Assembly (NCBI GenBank): GCA_031216915.1
Contig: CM062288.1
Location: forward strand, 183,360,596-183,424,595
DNA length: 64,000 nucleotides
From: Pictodentalium vernedei
Lineage: Eukaryota; Mollusca; Scaphopoda; Dentaliida; Dentaliidae
Direction: 5' to 3'
The notes beneath the pieces were generated by a model, which was not told the origin of the DNA, did no database searches, and was given only the letters and a program-made list of their open reading frames with translations. Both the position numbers and the translations under genes were made by a program. Below are positions 52,640-63,960 of the stretch, piece by piece (the stretch's first letter is position 1; the number at the start of each line of letters is the position of its first letter).

Positions 52640-55600
52640 TTTTTTAACTTTTTGTTCATTTTTTATGCCCCTGAGACCCTCTTGGGGACATTATGTTTTC
52701 ACCATGTCTGTCTGTCCATCATCCGACCATTAACTTTTGGTTTCCGTCCAATAACTAAAGATCTGCTTATTTGATCAAATCATAATTTTTGATTTGATCT
52801 GTCCAATAACTAATAAATGCAGATGCAAATCACTTTTATTTTTGCATTGTAGGTGTCTAGAGGAAGCTTCCTTTCAATGTTGGACCAGTCAACTGAATCA
52901 AGATGGCCGCCAGAGGCAAATTCATTATGGCTTCCTTGGTGGCCATCTTCAATTTGGTTTCCGTCCAATAACTAATGAATACAGACTCAAAACAATTTCA
53001 TATTTATACGTCCGTTTGAAAAACGGTTGTAATACAGTGGAACCCTGTTAATTGAATAGTCACTTTGCCAGTGAAAATTATTCAGTTAACAGGAGTATTC
53101 AATTAACAGGGATTGTGTCACTTTTGTGTATTCTAGAGATGAACTTAGCATTTATTCTATTATATCTTGTTTGACAGAGCTCCATGAGCTCTGTCAAATG
53201 AGATATAATAGATTAAAGTAGGCCAAATAGATCTAAAAACAAAGGAAAACTGGGGAGAGTCAGGGTAATTTCTCGACAGGTTACAATATTTTTTATTCAA
53301 TTAACAGGAGTTTACTCTATAACCTATATTCAATTAACAGGTCACATTTGTACTGGAGGCATGGTAAATGGTTTTGTGTTGGGAAATTATATTCAATTAA
53401 CAGGGTTATTCAGTTAAGAGATATCCAATTAAGTGGGCTCCACTGTATGTAATCAGTCTGCCCATCCATCTGTACGTACGTCCATCCGTCCATCCATTAA
53501 CATTTTTGGTTTCCAACCAATAACTCCAGTTTGAATTATTTCATCTCAACCAAAGTTGATACATGTATTACCCAGCTAGTAATACAGGTCAAGATCAAGT
53601 TCAAATATGGGTTTCGTCCAATTATTTTTATTTTTATATGAGTTATAGCTTTTTTTTTACTTAGAATTTGACCGTCTATTAACATTTTGGGTTTCTGACC
53701 AATAATTCTAGTTTGGATTAATTGATCTCAACCATTTTTTCATTGAGTTGCACCCCTTTTTCAACTTAGAATTCAACAGTCCATTAACATTTTTGGTTTC
53801 CGACCGATAACTTCAGTTGTGATTATTTGTTCTCAACCAAAGTTGATATGTGTATTATGAAGCTAATAATACAGGCCAAGTTCAGGTATGGGTTCTGTCC
53901 TATTATGTTACATAAGTTATGGCTCTTTTTTGACTTGGAATTTAACCTATTAACATTTTTTTGTTTTCGACCAATAACTCCTGTTTAGATTATTTTATCT
54001 CAACTGAAGTCGGTATGTGTATTACCCAGCTAGTTATACAGGTCAAGTTCGAATATGGGTTCTGGCCAATTATTTTTACATTAGTTAGGGTCCTTTTTTG
54101 ACTTAGAATTCAACCATCTTTTAACATTTTTGGTTTCTGACTGATAACTCCAGTTTGGATCATTTGATCTCAACCAAAGTTGGAACAATTCAAAATGGCT
54201 AACAGGCATATTTAGACACACCTCCTTTCGGACCAAAATCGAAAGGAAGCTAATCCTCCAGATACCAATGGTTATGCATTATTGGTATCTGGAGGATTAG
54301 CTTCCTTTCGATTTTGGTCCAGCTGGCCAATTCAATATGGCTGTTATGATGGCCATATTGAATTTGGTTTCTATCCAATAACTAATGAATGCTCACTTGA
54401 ATCATTTTTATTATGTCCCAACTCCACCCCCCCACCATTTAGACGAGGGACATTAAGTGTTACCCTTGTCCATCCATATGTACGTCTGTCCCAAATATGG
54501 TTTCCGGGTAATAACTTCAGTTTGACTGATCGAAATGAAACACAATTTTATACATAGGTTTATAACCACATAATACAGGTTGGGATTGAAAGTGGTCTTG
54601 GTCTGGTATTTTTTGGCAGAGTTATGGCCCATTTCTGACTTAGAAGACATGTTGATATTGGTTTCTGGATGGTAACTTGAGCTATAGGTGTCTGATTTCA
54701 ATCAAACATGGAATATAGCTTACTGTAGACAATATACCCGAGAGGTATGATTTTGAGTGCGGTCCGATAATTTTTATCTGAATTATGGCCCCTTTTTGGA
54801 CTTTGTTAACCACTAAATATAGTTTATCATAAAGTGGGGGCATTCGTGTCCTGTGGTTTATTAGAGATAAGATATTTATTAATTCAATATCAACAAAGAT
54901 AAATGACTAGAAACTCATGCTTGACAGTGGTGGCGGGAACATAGATGCCCTTAGCATTGCACGTGTTTAATTATGCATTGTTGGTGTCTAGAGGAAGCTT
55001 CCTTTCAATGTTGGACCAGTCAGCTGAACAAGATGGCCACCAGTGGTCAATTCATTATGGCTTCCATGGTGGCCATCTTGAATTTGGTTTCCGTTCAATA
55101 ACTAACGTCAATGCTGACTCGAATCAATTTTATTTTTTGGTTATGCATTATTGGTGTCTAGAGGAAGCTTCCTTTTGATTTTGGTTCAGATAACCAATTC
55201 AATATGATTGTCATGGTGGTCATATTGAATTTGGTTTTCATCCACTAACTAATGAATGCTGACTTGAATCAATTATATTTTTTGATTATGCATTGTTGTG
55301 TCTAGAGAAAGCTTCCTTTCAATATTGCACCAGTCAGCTGAACCAATATGGCCGCCATTGGCCAATTCATTATGGCTTCCATGGCAGCCATGTTGAATTT
55401 GGTTTCTGGTCAATAAATAAAGAATGCTGACTCAAATCAATTTAAGTTTTTGTGATACATTGTTTGTGTCTAGAGGAAGCTTCTTTTAAATTTTGGATCA
55501 GATAACCAATTCAATATGGCCATCATGGTAGCCATACTGAACTTGGTTTCCATCCAATAACCAATGAATGCTGACGCAAATCAATTTTATTTTTTGATTA

Positions 55601-55800
55601 TGCATTGTTGGTGTCTAGAGGAAGCTTCCTTTTGATTTTGGATCAGATAACCAATTCAACCTGGCCACCATGGTGGCCATCTTGAATTTGGTTTTCATAC
55701 AATCGCTACTAAATGTTGACTCAAATCAATTTTATTTTTTGGTGTCTATAGGAAACTTCCTTTCAGTTTTGGACCAGTCAGCTGAACCAAGATTGTTACC
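52640..55800. repeat. Two tandem array families, about 175-bp units
   Basis: Family 1 has GTGTCTAGAGGAAGCTTCCT, ATGGCCGCCA, AATTTGGTTTCCGTCCAATA and ATGCTGACTCGAATCAATTT, at 52,855-53,000 and 54,960-55,800. Family 2 has TTAACATTTTTGGTTTCCGA, CAATAACTCCAGTTTG and TCTCAACCAAAGTTGATA, at about 53,490-54,200 and 54,490-54,800. A block at 53,040-53,440 contains a (A)TTCAATTAACAGG motif five times. Confidence 0.83.
54230..54320. repeat. Perfect 40-bp inverted repeat
   Basis: The arms 54,230-54,269 and 54,281-54,320 (GGACCAAAATCGAAAGGAAG...) are exact complements around an 11-base loop. This is a head-to-head junction of family 1 units. Confidence 0.93.
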
Positions 55801-55992
55801 AGTGCCGCCATCCTTACTTTGGATTTTCTAAGACTTACCTACCCTTTTATGACACCGCCGGGGGCATATGCTACATTTCGCGTTGCTCTTGTTTCTACTT
55901 GTGGGTAGGAGAAAGGTATCCAGGGTGTGCAGTTGGTTTGGGGGGGTGGGGGGGGGAGGGGAACAAGTTGCACTGGTAGTTTACATGTGTTT

Positions 55993-56236
55993 TTAACCCC
56001 TTAACCCAACATAATGACCAATACCAGCCAGCGCTATTCTCAAAAATTACCATTCAGTTTTCCTTATTTTTTTCATTTTTATCTCAAAAATATGGCTTAT
56101 AACCCCTCAGTGGAATGAGCTTGTTCCATTGAGGGTCATAAGCTATGTTTTTGTCTAAAAAAAAATCAAAAAATTTAGTTATTCAATAATTTTGTTTGCT
56201 TGTGTCATCTGCTTGTCATGTTAGGTAAAAGGTTAA
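55993..56236. mobile_element. piggyBac-type MITE, subfamily B, next to an exon
   Basis: TTAACCCCTTAACCCAACAT to CATGTTAGGTAAAAGGTTAA. The centre is shortened (GGAATGAGCTTGTTCCA). It ends 36 bp before the next DMRT exon. Confidence 0.87.
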
Positions 56237-56272
56237 CAAATGATTTACTGACAAACTTTATAATCTCTGCAG

Positions 56273-56476
56273 GAAGTGATGTTGAGAAGAAAGGCCTGTC
56301 AATCACCACAAATGGAGATGTTGAAAATGATGGATGTTGTCCAAGATCAGTGTCCATTAAGTCAGGTGTGTGTTCAGTTACTGCTTCTACGTCTGGTCTC
56401 GGTTCCAAGTCACACTCCTTCTGGAACCATGGGGACAGTAAAGCATTAGATGAAGATCTGCAGACATTGTCTTACA
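56273..56476 (+). CDS. DMRT internal exon 4 (of those seen)
   Basis: The acceptor ATAATCTCTGCAG ends at 56,272 and the donor GTAAGT begins at 56,477. It is 204 bp, phase 1 at both ends, and open in the DMRT frame. It encodes GSDVEKKGLSITTNGDVEND-type acidic sequence (the first codon is completed by the previous exon), then CCPRSVSIKSGVC, a Ser/Thr-rich stretch, and ends SKALDEDLQTLSY. No domain recognised. The strong splice signals and phase match are the evidence for membership. Confidence 0.78.
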
Positions 56477-57702
56477 GTAAGTGCCTTAATTTGAAACTAG
56501 ACATTGCTCCAAAGCCACATATGAAATTTGGCACTGATCGGGTGAGAGCTGTGGCCTGTAGGGTGTGCTAAAGGAATTGCTGGACAATTTATATCCAAAT
56601 CCAAGATGGCCACTGGCAGCCATGTTTTTCAACAAAATTCAGAAAAATTTGATAGCTCCCATCTAGACATTGTCCCAAAGCCATGTATGAAATTTGGAAC
56701 TGGTTGCATAAGAGTTGCAGCCTATAGGGTGTGCTAAAGGAATTGTGGATGGGCAGAGGAATGGACAGATGGATGGTCGGATGGATGGCTGATTGCAACC
56801 CATCCCAATAGCTCATACTTGATGTTGTCAAGTTGAGCTATTATAAAACTGTCAGTACTGCTAGTGATGCAGACAATGGGGTGAATATGTAACAGATCAA
56901 GAGAGAAGTACAGGAGCCGAGGCTCAAAGCATTAACAGCTAGCACACAAAGCGACCGATTTACAATGAGGCAAAGAGAACTGGACCTACCAGGGTGGTTG
57001 GTAAATGGCCCTTATATCTCAACTGCTACACCACTCTCATATTCTTTTTTGCAATTCAACCCCAGAGAATCGCAACTCAGATTCCACCCCATAGCAGTCA
57101 AAACATCCATAGTGCTTCACCACAGCACTCGCCATGCCACCAACTACTGAGGGCTGGTCATCAGCACCAAAGTAACAGATTAAAAGAGAAGTGTGAATGC
57201 TAGGCTTGAACCATCAAACTCCAGCACACAAAGCAACCGATTTATCATGAGACTCAGAGATCTGGATCAACCAGGCTGGTTGGTAAATGACCCTTTTACC
57301 TTGACCACTACAAATATATAATGAAAAACATATTTTTCATTTTGCAGTTCTAATATTATTAGTTACATAGTTTTTTAGTGACCTAATATGGTATATGCAG
57401 TGTATGTTAATTCCAAACTGAGTGAGAGCGAAGCTCAAGCCCAATATGCAATTGACTGACACCATATACAGTGGAGCACACTTACTTGTACATTTAGTTG
57501 TATAACCATGTTAATTGTGTAAAACTCATGAACACCAATCCATTTACTGTGCCTTCATTCAGTACAAATTTTTTGATCTGTTAATTTTACATAGGTTATA
57601 GAGTAAACTGCTTTAACTGGTTGAATGCTAGAAGCCACTATCACTCCTGGGCTCTACTGAAAAGTGTTGAAAGCCACTTTATTTAATATTAATGGCTTTA
57701 CA

Positions 57703-57952
57703 GAGCCAGAAAGTAAGCAGATTGTCATCTGGAAAATGAGGTCCCCAGAGGGTGAATTTAGTGATGCTACCCTGCATAGCAGGGTAGCAACACTAAATTT
57801 ACCCTCTGTGAACCTCATTCTGAATCAGGGTCTCTAAACTAAACAGAAAGAGGTACCCAGAGGATAAATGGGCCCACTGTATGGAATAAAATAATCAAAT
57901 TCACCCTCTGGGGACCTCATTCTGCAAATGTCAGGCTGCTTTTTTCAGGCCT
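57703..57952. mobile_element. MITE with GTCATCTGGAAAATGAGG termini, copy 2
   Basis: Same arrangement as 48,845-49,092: CAGAAAGTAAGCAGATTGTC at the left, CAGGCTGCTTTTTTCAGGCC at the right, inner arms GATGCTACCCTGC and GCAGGGTAGC. Confidence 0.88.
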
Positions 57953-58354
57953 GTTTACACTGTGTGCATTAGCTTGTCGTTTGTGCAGCAGTAGATAAAG
58001 AAATGTTCATATAAAACTGTATTGTTACAATTTATTGGAGAGTGCCAATAAACAGTAACAAAACAATTATTTTTTAACAAAATCTTGCTAAATTAAGGTT
58101 CCCCTTGCTGGGAGCATTGTATCTTTGAAAAAAATACTCACGTTATAAATCACCTTTGAAAATAATTCAGCACTCTACCAGTTAACTGAATGAAAGATCT
58201 TGTAATCTGTCAATGAATACCTCTGACATCTAGTAAATTGCCCACATTTATAGACATTTTTGCCTCAATACATCCAATATAGGCAATTAATCTATTATGT
58301 AACTTCAGTTACATTGAGATGTGGTATTTTACTTATATCAAAAACATGAATGAG

Positions 58355-58680
58355 CAGGAGTGGTGGCTCAGTAGGTAGAGATGCAGGCTGCTAGCCGAGA
58401 GGTTCTCTGTTCGAATCCCGTCTGTGACAACCTTGTTGTGTCCTTGGGCAAGACACTTAATCCCAATTGCCCACATGAGGACACGGTGGAGTTGTGTACA
58501 TCTATAGTGCACCTGTCTTCAACCAATGCTAACACTGCTTGTGTGGATTTAGTATGTTGGGGAGACTGGCAGTTGCTCGGTGGTTCTCTCTCGAGGTACT
58601 CCAGGTTCCTCCATCCGTAAAGCTGTCTGACACGAGGTGGCCCTGACTGTCAAGAGTGTCATTAAACCCCAAATAAATAA
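58355..58680 (+). mobile_element. SINE, full length, tRNA-headed
   Basis: A box GTGGCTCAGTAGGTAGAG and B box GTTCGAATCCC. Next comes a conserved body TTGTGTCCTTGGGCAAGACA, then GTCTTCAACCAATGC and GGTGGTTCTCTCTCGAGGTA. The tail is AAATAAATAAAT. It is the reference copy for the other SINE fragments in the window. Confidence 0.87.
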
Positions 58681-59834
58681 ATTTACATGAATTTTTTAAG
58701 GAATTCATTGAACCTTGACTATCGTTCTACCATGTGCTGTACTGCATTTTCTCTGGAGTTCCAACTTTTGAAACACTGATTCGTGATTTTGCTTTTATCC
58801 TAACACAAAGTTAATGAGTTTATGACCATAGTTTATTAAGTTTTAAATTATGCCCTGCTTACAATAATTGCAAGATGCTGGTTGTGTTTCTTGGAAACCA
58901 GAACATTGTTATTGACTTTAGCTTTTGTACATTTGGGTGTGCTGAACAATATTTTAAATTTTTCCGAGCTAGTTAAGATTGAAACAACTAAAAATCTCAA
59001 AAGCTTCTTTTTTTTATTTCTTGCCACCAACATATGACATTGCTTTTAATTGTAGCAAGTTTGTAGGCATTCATTTATTCATTTGTAAAATAAAGTAATT
59101 TATGAAAATTGTAAGCATCTTATATAGTATCACCTATCATTATTTACACTACATAGTATTTTGTTAATCCTGAGGACTCATAATATATAATTGATTTAAG
59201 TGTAGAAATTAATTAAGTAGATAAGAAAAACAGTTTGTATTATATGATGTGAATGTATACCGCTGGAGCAAAAATTCATATTCATTATAGCAGATAATTT
59301 GTTGTAACTGACATCACTTTGAGCATAGAAGTTGAGCATGAATTAAACAGATGTTGGTCAGAAATTTAAAAAAAAACTGCTATGACCAATTATTAGCTAT
59401 ATCTGACTTTGTACTTATTAGTGAGTTTTTCTGGACCAATGTTGCCCACATTAGAGGACATTGGTTGCAGGTCCTACTTTACCAGTAAAGAAGGACTTGT
59501 TTGCCACAGTAAACAAGCACTGCCCCCAAGGGTGCCAGAAGTGGGAGGTGGTGGTGATATTGGGGGGGGGGGGGCAGCTGCCCTCTTGTCTGAGCTATGG
59601 GGAGGCAAGGGAGCAACACATAACCTTTTTGCCAGAAGTGTACTAGGGGAAAAGATCTTGAGTATTCGTTTCTAACGTATTTTATGTGTGGTGTGGGGGA
59701 GGGGGGGAGGTGCATCAGGTATAATGACAGAGTTTGGTCGATAATCACCAACAAAGAAGCTGTACAGTTGGTTGGGGGGATTTCTAAAGCTCTAGATCAT
59801 CCCTTGGAACTTTGTTACTATATATATATATATA

Positions 59835-61411
59835 CTACTCAAAGTTTGCTAAGCACCAAGTATATCCAACTATCTGTTTTACGTTTTAGTTGAAATATTG
59901 TTATGAAAAGTGTATATTTTTTTATTTAATTATATCTTTAATGATTTAAGTACAGAAATTAAGATTTTATTTGTGTTTGACATTATTTTTTAGCTTTTGA
60001 ATATGATAACCATGGAAAATGGATATTATTGGTAAAAGAGGAAATTTTTCAAATTTGCCAAAAAGTTGACGAAGCAAACTGGTATGGGTTCAATATAGAG
60101 TATGAGACCCATTATTGTTAATTAGAGCTTGACAATGCCTTCTCATGCTCCCAGTCAGGTTCCTGGTGGTCCTTTGTGGGATGATGTTCCTATCTTGGAC
60201 CATCATGGCACCAAGGTCCTGGACACTTCTTGGTTTGACTGGACGGGCTGCAATTGCAAGTTGAAACTCCTTCCAGACATGTTTGATTGGATTGAGGTCA
60301 GGGGATCTTGCTGGCCAGTCTATACGCTCAATCCCCTCCCTCTGTCGATATTCCCGGACAGCATGGGTAACATGAGGACAGGCATTATCGCCCATCAGAA
60401 TGAATCTATCACCCACTGCACCTGCATACAATCTGACGTGGGTATCCAGGACCTCATCAGTATATCTCTGTGCAGTCAATGTACCACGGTCAAGGACACA
60501 GAGCTCTGCACATCCATCCCAGCTGATGCTGCCCAGATCATTATTGACCCTCCACCATAGCGGTCATGCTCAGCAATGTTGGCAGCATGGACTCGCTCTC
60601 CTGGTCTTCTCCATACCCCAGAACACCTATCTGTGTAGTCTAGGCAGTGCCTTGACTCATCTGTAAAAAGGACAGGTCGCCAGTCTTCTCTGGTCCATTC
60701 AATGTGGTCCTTGGCTCATTCATATCATGCCTGGCGGTGGTTCTAGGACAGCTGAATGCGAATACATGGTCTTCTCGATCAGAGACCACCTTCGAGCAAC
60801 CTTGCCCGGATAGTCTGCGTCGAAACATTTACCCCGGATGCATTCTGAAGGTCACTGCAAAGCTAGGTTGCTGTGGCAAAGTGGTTCCTACAGGCCTGGA
60901 TGATCAAAAAACGGTCTTCAGCTGCAGATGTTACCCTGTCTCTGCCACCACCATGCCATCTGACTGGTGTGCTATACTGCTGAAATCTTGCCCAGGCTCT
61001 GGTGATCACCGTATGGTGCACACCAAGGGCTTTACCAACCTGATGATGGGTAGCACCTTGCACCACCATCCCTAAAGCCCGCCACATTTCTGCTTCCGAC
61101 AAATGTCTTCTTACATTTGCATTCACCATATTCAATCATTAAATCACAAGGGTTTGTGTTGAAATGAAGACTGAATACCCTACACATCTCATGTACATGT
61201 AGATAGTACACGAAAACATCATGAAAATCAAGGGGTACATGCTTTCCACGACTGTCACGCGAAAAGTCTGCCTGCCAAGAGAGCTAATGTAAACACTGGG
61301 GATCATCTCAATCTATTTCTCAAACATATCCACCAAAAATTCCGCAAATATGTCACAAGAAAATTTCACAATGACGTGTCAAATATGTGGTGCTTAGCAA
61401 ACTTTGAGTAG
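59835..61411 (-). mobile_element. Tc1/mariner element with broken transposase
   Basis: Inverted termini start CTACTCAAAGTTTGCTAAGC and are flanked by TA. The minus strand encodes the transposase in three frames. The N-terminal helix-turn-helix (61,135-60,863) reads RRHLSEAEMWRAL then HHQVGKALGVHHTVI. The middle is at 60,828-60,640. The C-terminal part (60,479-60,090) has LMGDNACPH and DWPARSPDLNPIKHVW. Thirty-four residues separate the second Asp from the position of the catalytic Glu, which is Lys here. With the frameshifts, this copy is inactive. Confidence 0.9.
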
Positions 61412-62306
61412 TATATAAAAATCACCTATGTCAAGCAGGAATTCCACCAGGCATAGTCTTAGAACCACACCACTGGATTGAAAACTGTGAAGTTTTTTTG
61501 GAAAGCGGCCTTGGCGGGAGTCAATCCCGGGTCAACAACACCCAGTCGCCTGGCCATAAATGCTCCGACACCATACCAACTGAGCCAATGACAACCCCAC
61601 AAAAAAGGTTGCAACTGACTGGTATGTTAGTTCACATTTACAGCTCACCTCGAGACCAATATTTGAGAATCAGAACCCACTAGTGATGGTCTTATACATG
61701 CAAGTTTTGCTTATTAGCTTCCCTGCAACAGTGAAAGTGAATAACAAGCCTTTAGTGGTACTATCCAATTATGGGGCAAGTCCCAGCACATCCCCATGTC
61801 GTTTCACACCAGCTAGAAAAGCACCAAACTCTAAAATTTTCTGCCTAGTGGGCTACTTGGTGCATTATAAGGCGACGGACTGCAAACAAATTTTGTTTAT
61901 ATCACACGTACAGTTATGATACTTTCATGTAATACATGGAAGTATCTTGACATTTCTAAAATTCCAGTTCCTTTTAATTTTTGAAGACTATGTTAAAATC
62001 GGGTTCTACTAGGAGTTAGGACTTTCTAGAATACTTTCAGAATTTGTCTAACAGTATTTTTTTTTACCTTTTGCTTTCTACTTTTACCCCGGTTTCTTTT
62101 TTTGGGGTTGTATTACACACCTATTCAGTCAGAATTTGGCTAACAAGAAATTTTATCGCCACATTACATTTCATTTCTTTCGTCTTCTGTGTGTATTTTT
62201 CTTGTTTTGTCTGTACCCTGAAGAAATTCATCATCAGTCTGAAAGCTAGGTAAAAATTGTTTTTTTCCTGTGCTGTTTGAGCTTTATTTAGATGATTATA
62301 TATATA

Positions 62307-63791
62307 CTGAGTCAAAAAAGAAAGTATAATAGAAACAAATGTGAAAAAATAGCATAAAGAATGAAATATAATAGTTCTAATGTTGCATGTTTGTGGACAA
62401 GAAGTCGTGCAAAGAGTTTAATGACATGTTGTTGTTGTCCACCCAACCGTATACAATTTTTCTACGGATTTCAAAATATCATGTGCTACCCGAGAATGTC
62501 AAATTGAATGGGTGACCGACGATTTTCTTTGTGTTATGTTGTGCTAGAGAGCCTGGGTTATTGAGAAAACTTGCTAGTTTTTGTCTTCCGACATTTTAAA
62601 AAATTCCAAGGTTAACAGAAAATCAGAGGTTGCGTGCCATTGGTATGCATGAGGCTGGCATATCTCCAGATGAGCTCGCTGCTGAGTTCGGAGACCTGTG
62701 GCCTCTATTTACCGTCTCATTGGAAGGTATAGAACCACTGGATCTATTGCCGACTGACCGCATTCAGGTCGACCAAGAGTTACGACCCCTGCACAAGACC
62801 AACACATCAGGACGTCTCACTTGCCGGATCGCTTCCTTCCGGTGACGAGGACAGCAGCAATTACTCCTGGTAGAACTAACAATAGAATCAGTGCACAAAC
62901 TGTCCGCAACAGACTTGCTGAACATGGCATCTGGAGTAGGCATCCATACCACAGACCAATCCTTACCCAAGGTCATCATACTGTCAGAATGGAATGGGTA
63001 CGTCATTGTGTTCACTGGACTCGGAAGCGTTGAAGCACAGTTTTTTTAGTGATGAATCACAATTTTGTCTGCGGTGCACTGATGGGGAGAACGGTTTTCT
63101 GATGCTTGCGGGTGGGAATGTGGCTGTTTCAGCAGGGATAGTGTAATGGTTTGGGTAGGAATTTCCTTGCACCATCGAACACAGTTGATCTTCATCGATG
63201 GTAATCTGAATGGACAGCAATATAGGGATGAAATTCTTAACGCTGTTGTTGTCCCGTTGTTCAACACCAATGTCGGATTCACGCCGGATTGCAGTTTTTC
63301 CAGCAAGACAATGCCTGATGTCACATGGCGTGTATCTGTCGTGACTTTCTTGAGGAGCAGAGCATCGAACTTCATCCATGACCCCCACTTTCACCAGATT
63401 TATCGGCAATCGAGCATCTTTGGGATCAACTGGACCGTCGGGTACGACTTCATGATCTTCAGACATTACGAGATTTACATAATGTTCTAAGGCAGGAGTG
63501 GAACGCAATACCACAGGGTGACGTCCAGAGACTTATCAGGTTCATGTGCCATCGATGTCTTGCCATCCAAGAGGCAAATGGTGGACATACACGCTATTGA
63601 CTGCATGTGTGAACTTTTCATTTGAATTCCTACGTCCTGACATGATGCTAGCAACAGTAAGAACATGAAATTATGCAAATTCATACGGCTATACTCGAAA
63701 TATGAATTTACAATAATTTGTTTGGGATTAAAGTCGATAATACAAAAAAAATTTCTCCTCAAAGTTTATTATACTTTCTTTTTTGACTCAG
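62307..63791 (+). mobile_element. Second Tc1/mariner element, decayed
   Basis: Inverted termini CTGAGTCAAAAAAGAAAGTA are flanked by TA. Plus-strand frames 62,630-62,845, 62,821-63,033 and 63,146-63,490 give Tc1-type blocks: ISAQTVRNRLAEHGI, HHTVRMEWVRHCVHWT, MVWVGISLHHRTQLIFIDG and NGQQYRDEIL. The DDE part after 63,290 is scrambled by frameshifts. It is unrelated in sequence to the first mariner. Confidence 0.88.
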
Positions 63792-63960
63792 TATATATAT
63801 ATATACATATACACACACAGAAACAAAAAAGTTATGCACCCCTAAATATAATGAATGATAACATGGTGAACATGATAACAATGATGGTTATATGTATGAT
63901 TATAATGATGATCCAACAATTGGTTGTGGATGTGTATGATTGAATGTGTCCCACTAACAG

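Larger units (their letters stand above)
43027..56272 (+). other. DMRT intron, 13.2 kb
   Basis: GTAAGT to CTCTGCAG. It is occupied by MITEs, SINEs and tandem arrays listed separately. No conserved coding frame was found in 43,210-44,840, 45,410-46,110 or 47,700-48,235; the first includes a G-run and the second a hairpin pair (GAGGAATGAATAACAGCCC, 45,752 and 45,815). Confidence 0.72.
56477..63960 (+). other. DMRT intron, 7.5 kb (if the last exon is real)
   Basis: GTAAGT to CCCACTAACAG. It holds two copies of a 170-bp block (56,485-56,750), a two-copy repeat of about 280-bp period (56,896-57,300), a MITE, a SINE and two mariners. 58,690-59,830 and 61,412-62,306 show no gene or recognised repeat beyond G-runs and AT microsatellites. 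Confidence 0.6.

Noticed and set aside
56965-57203. Additional exon after 56,476
   Set aside because: The open frames fall in a two-copy repeat and lack an acceptor in phase.
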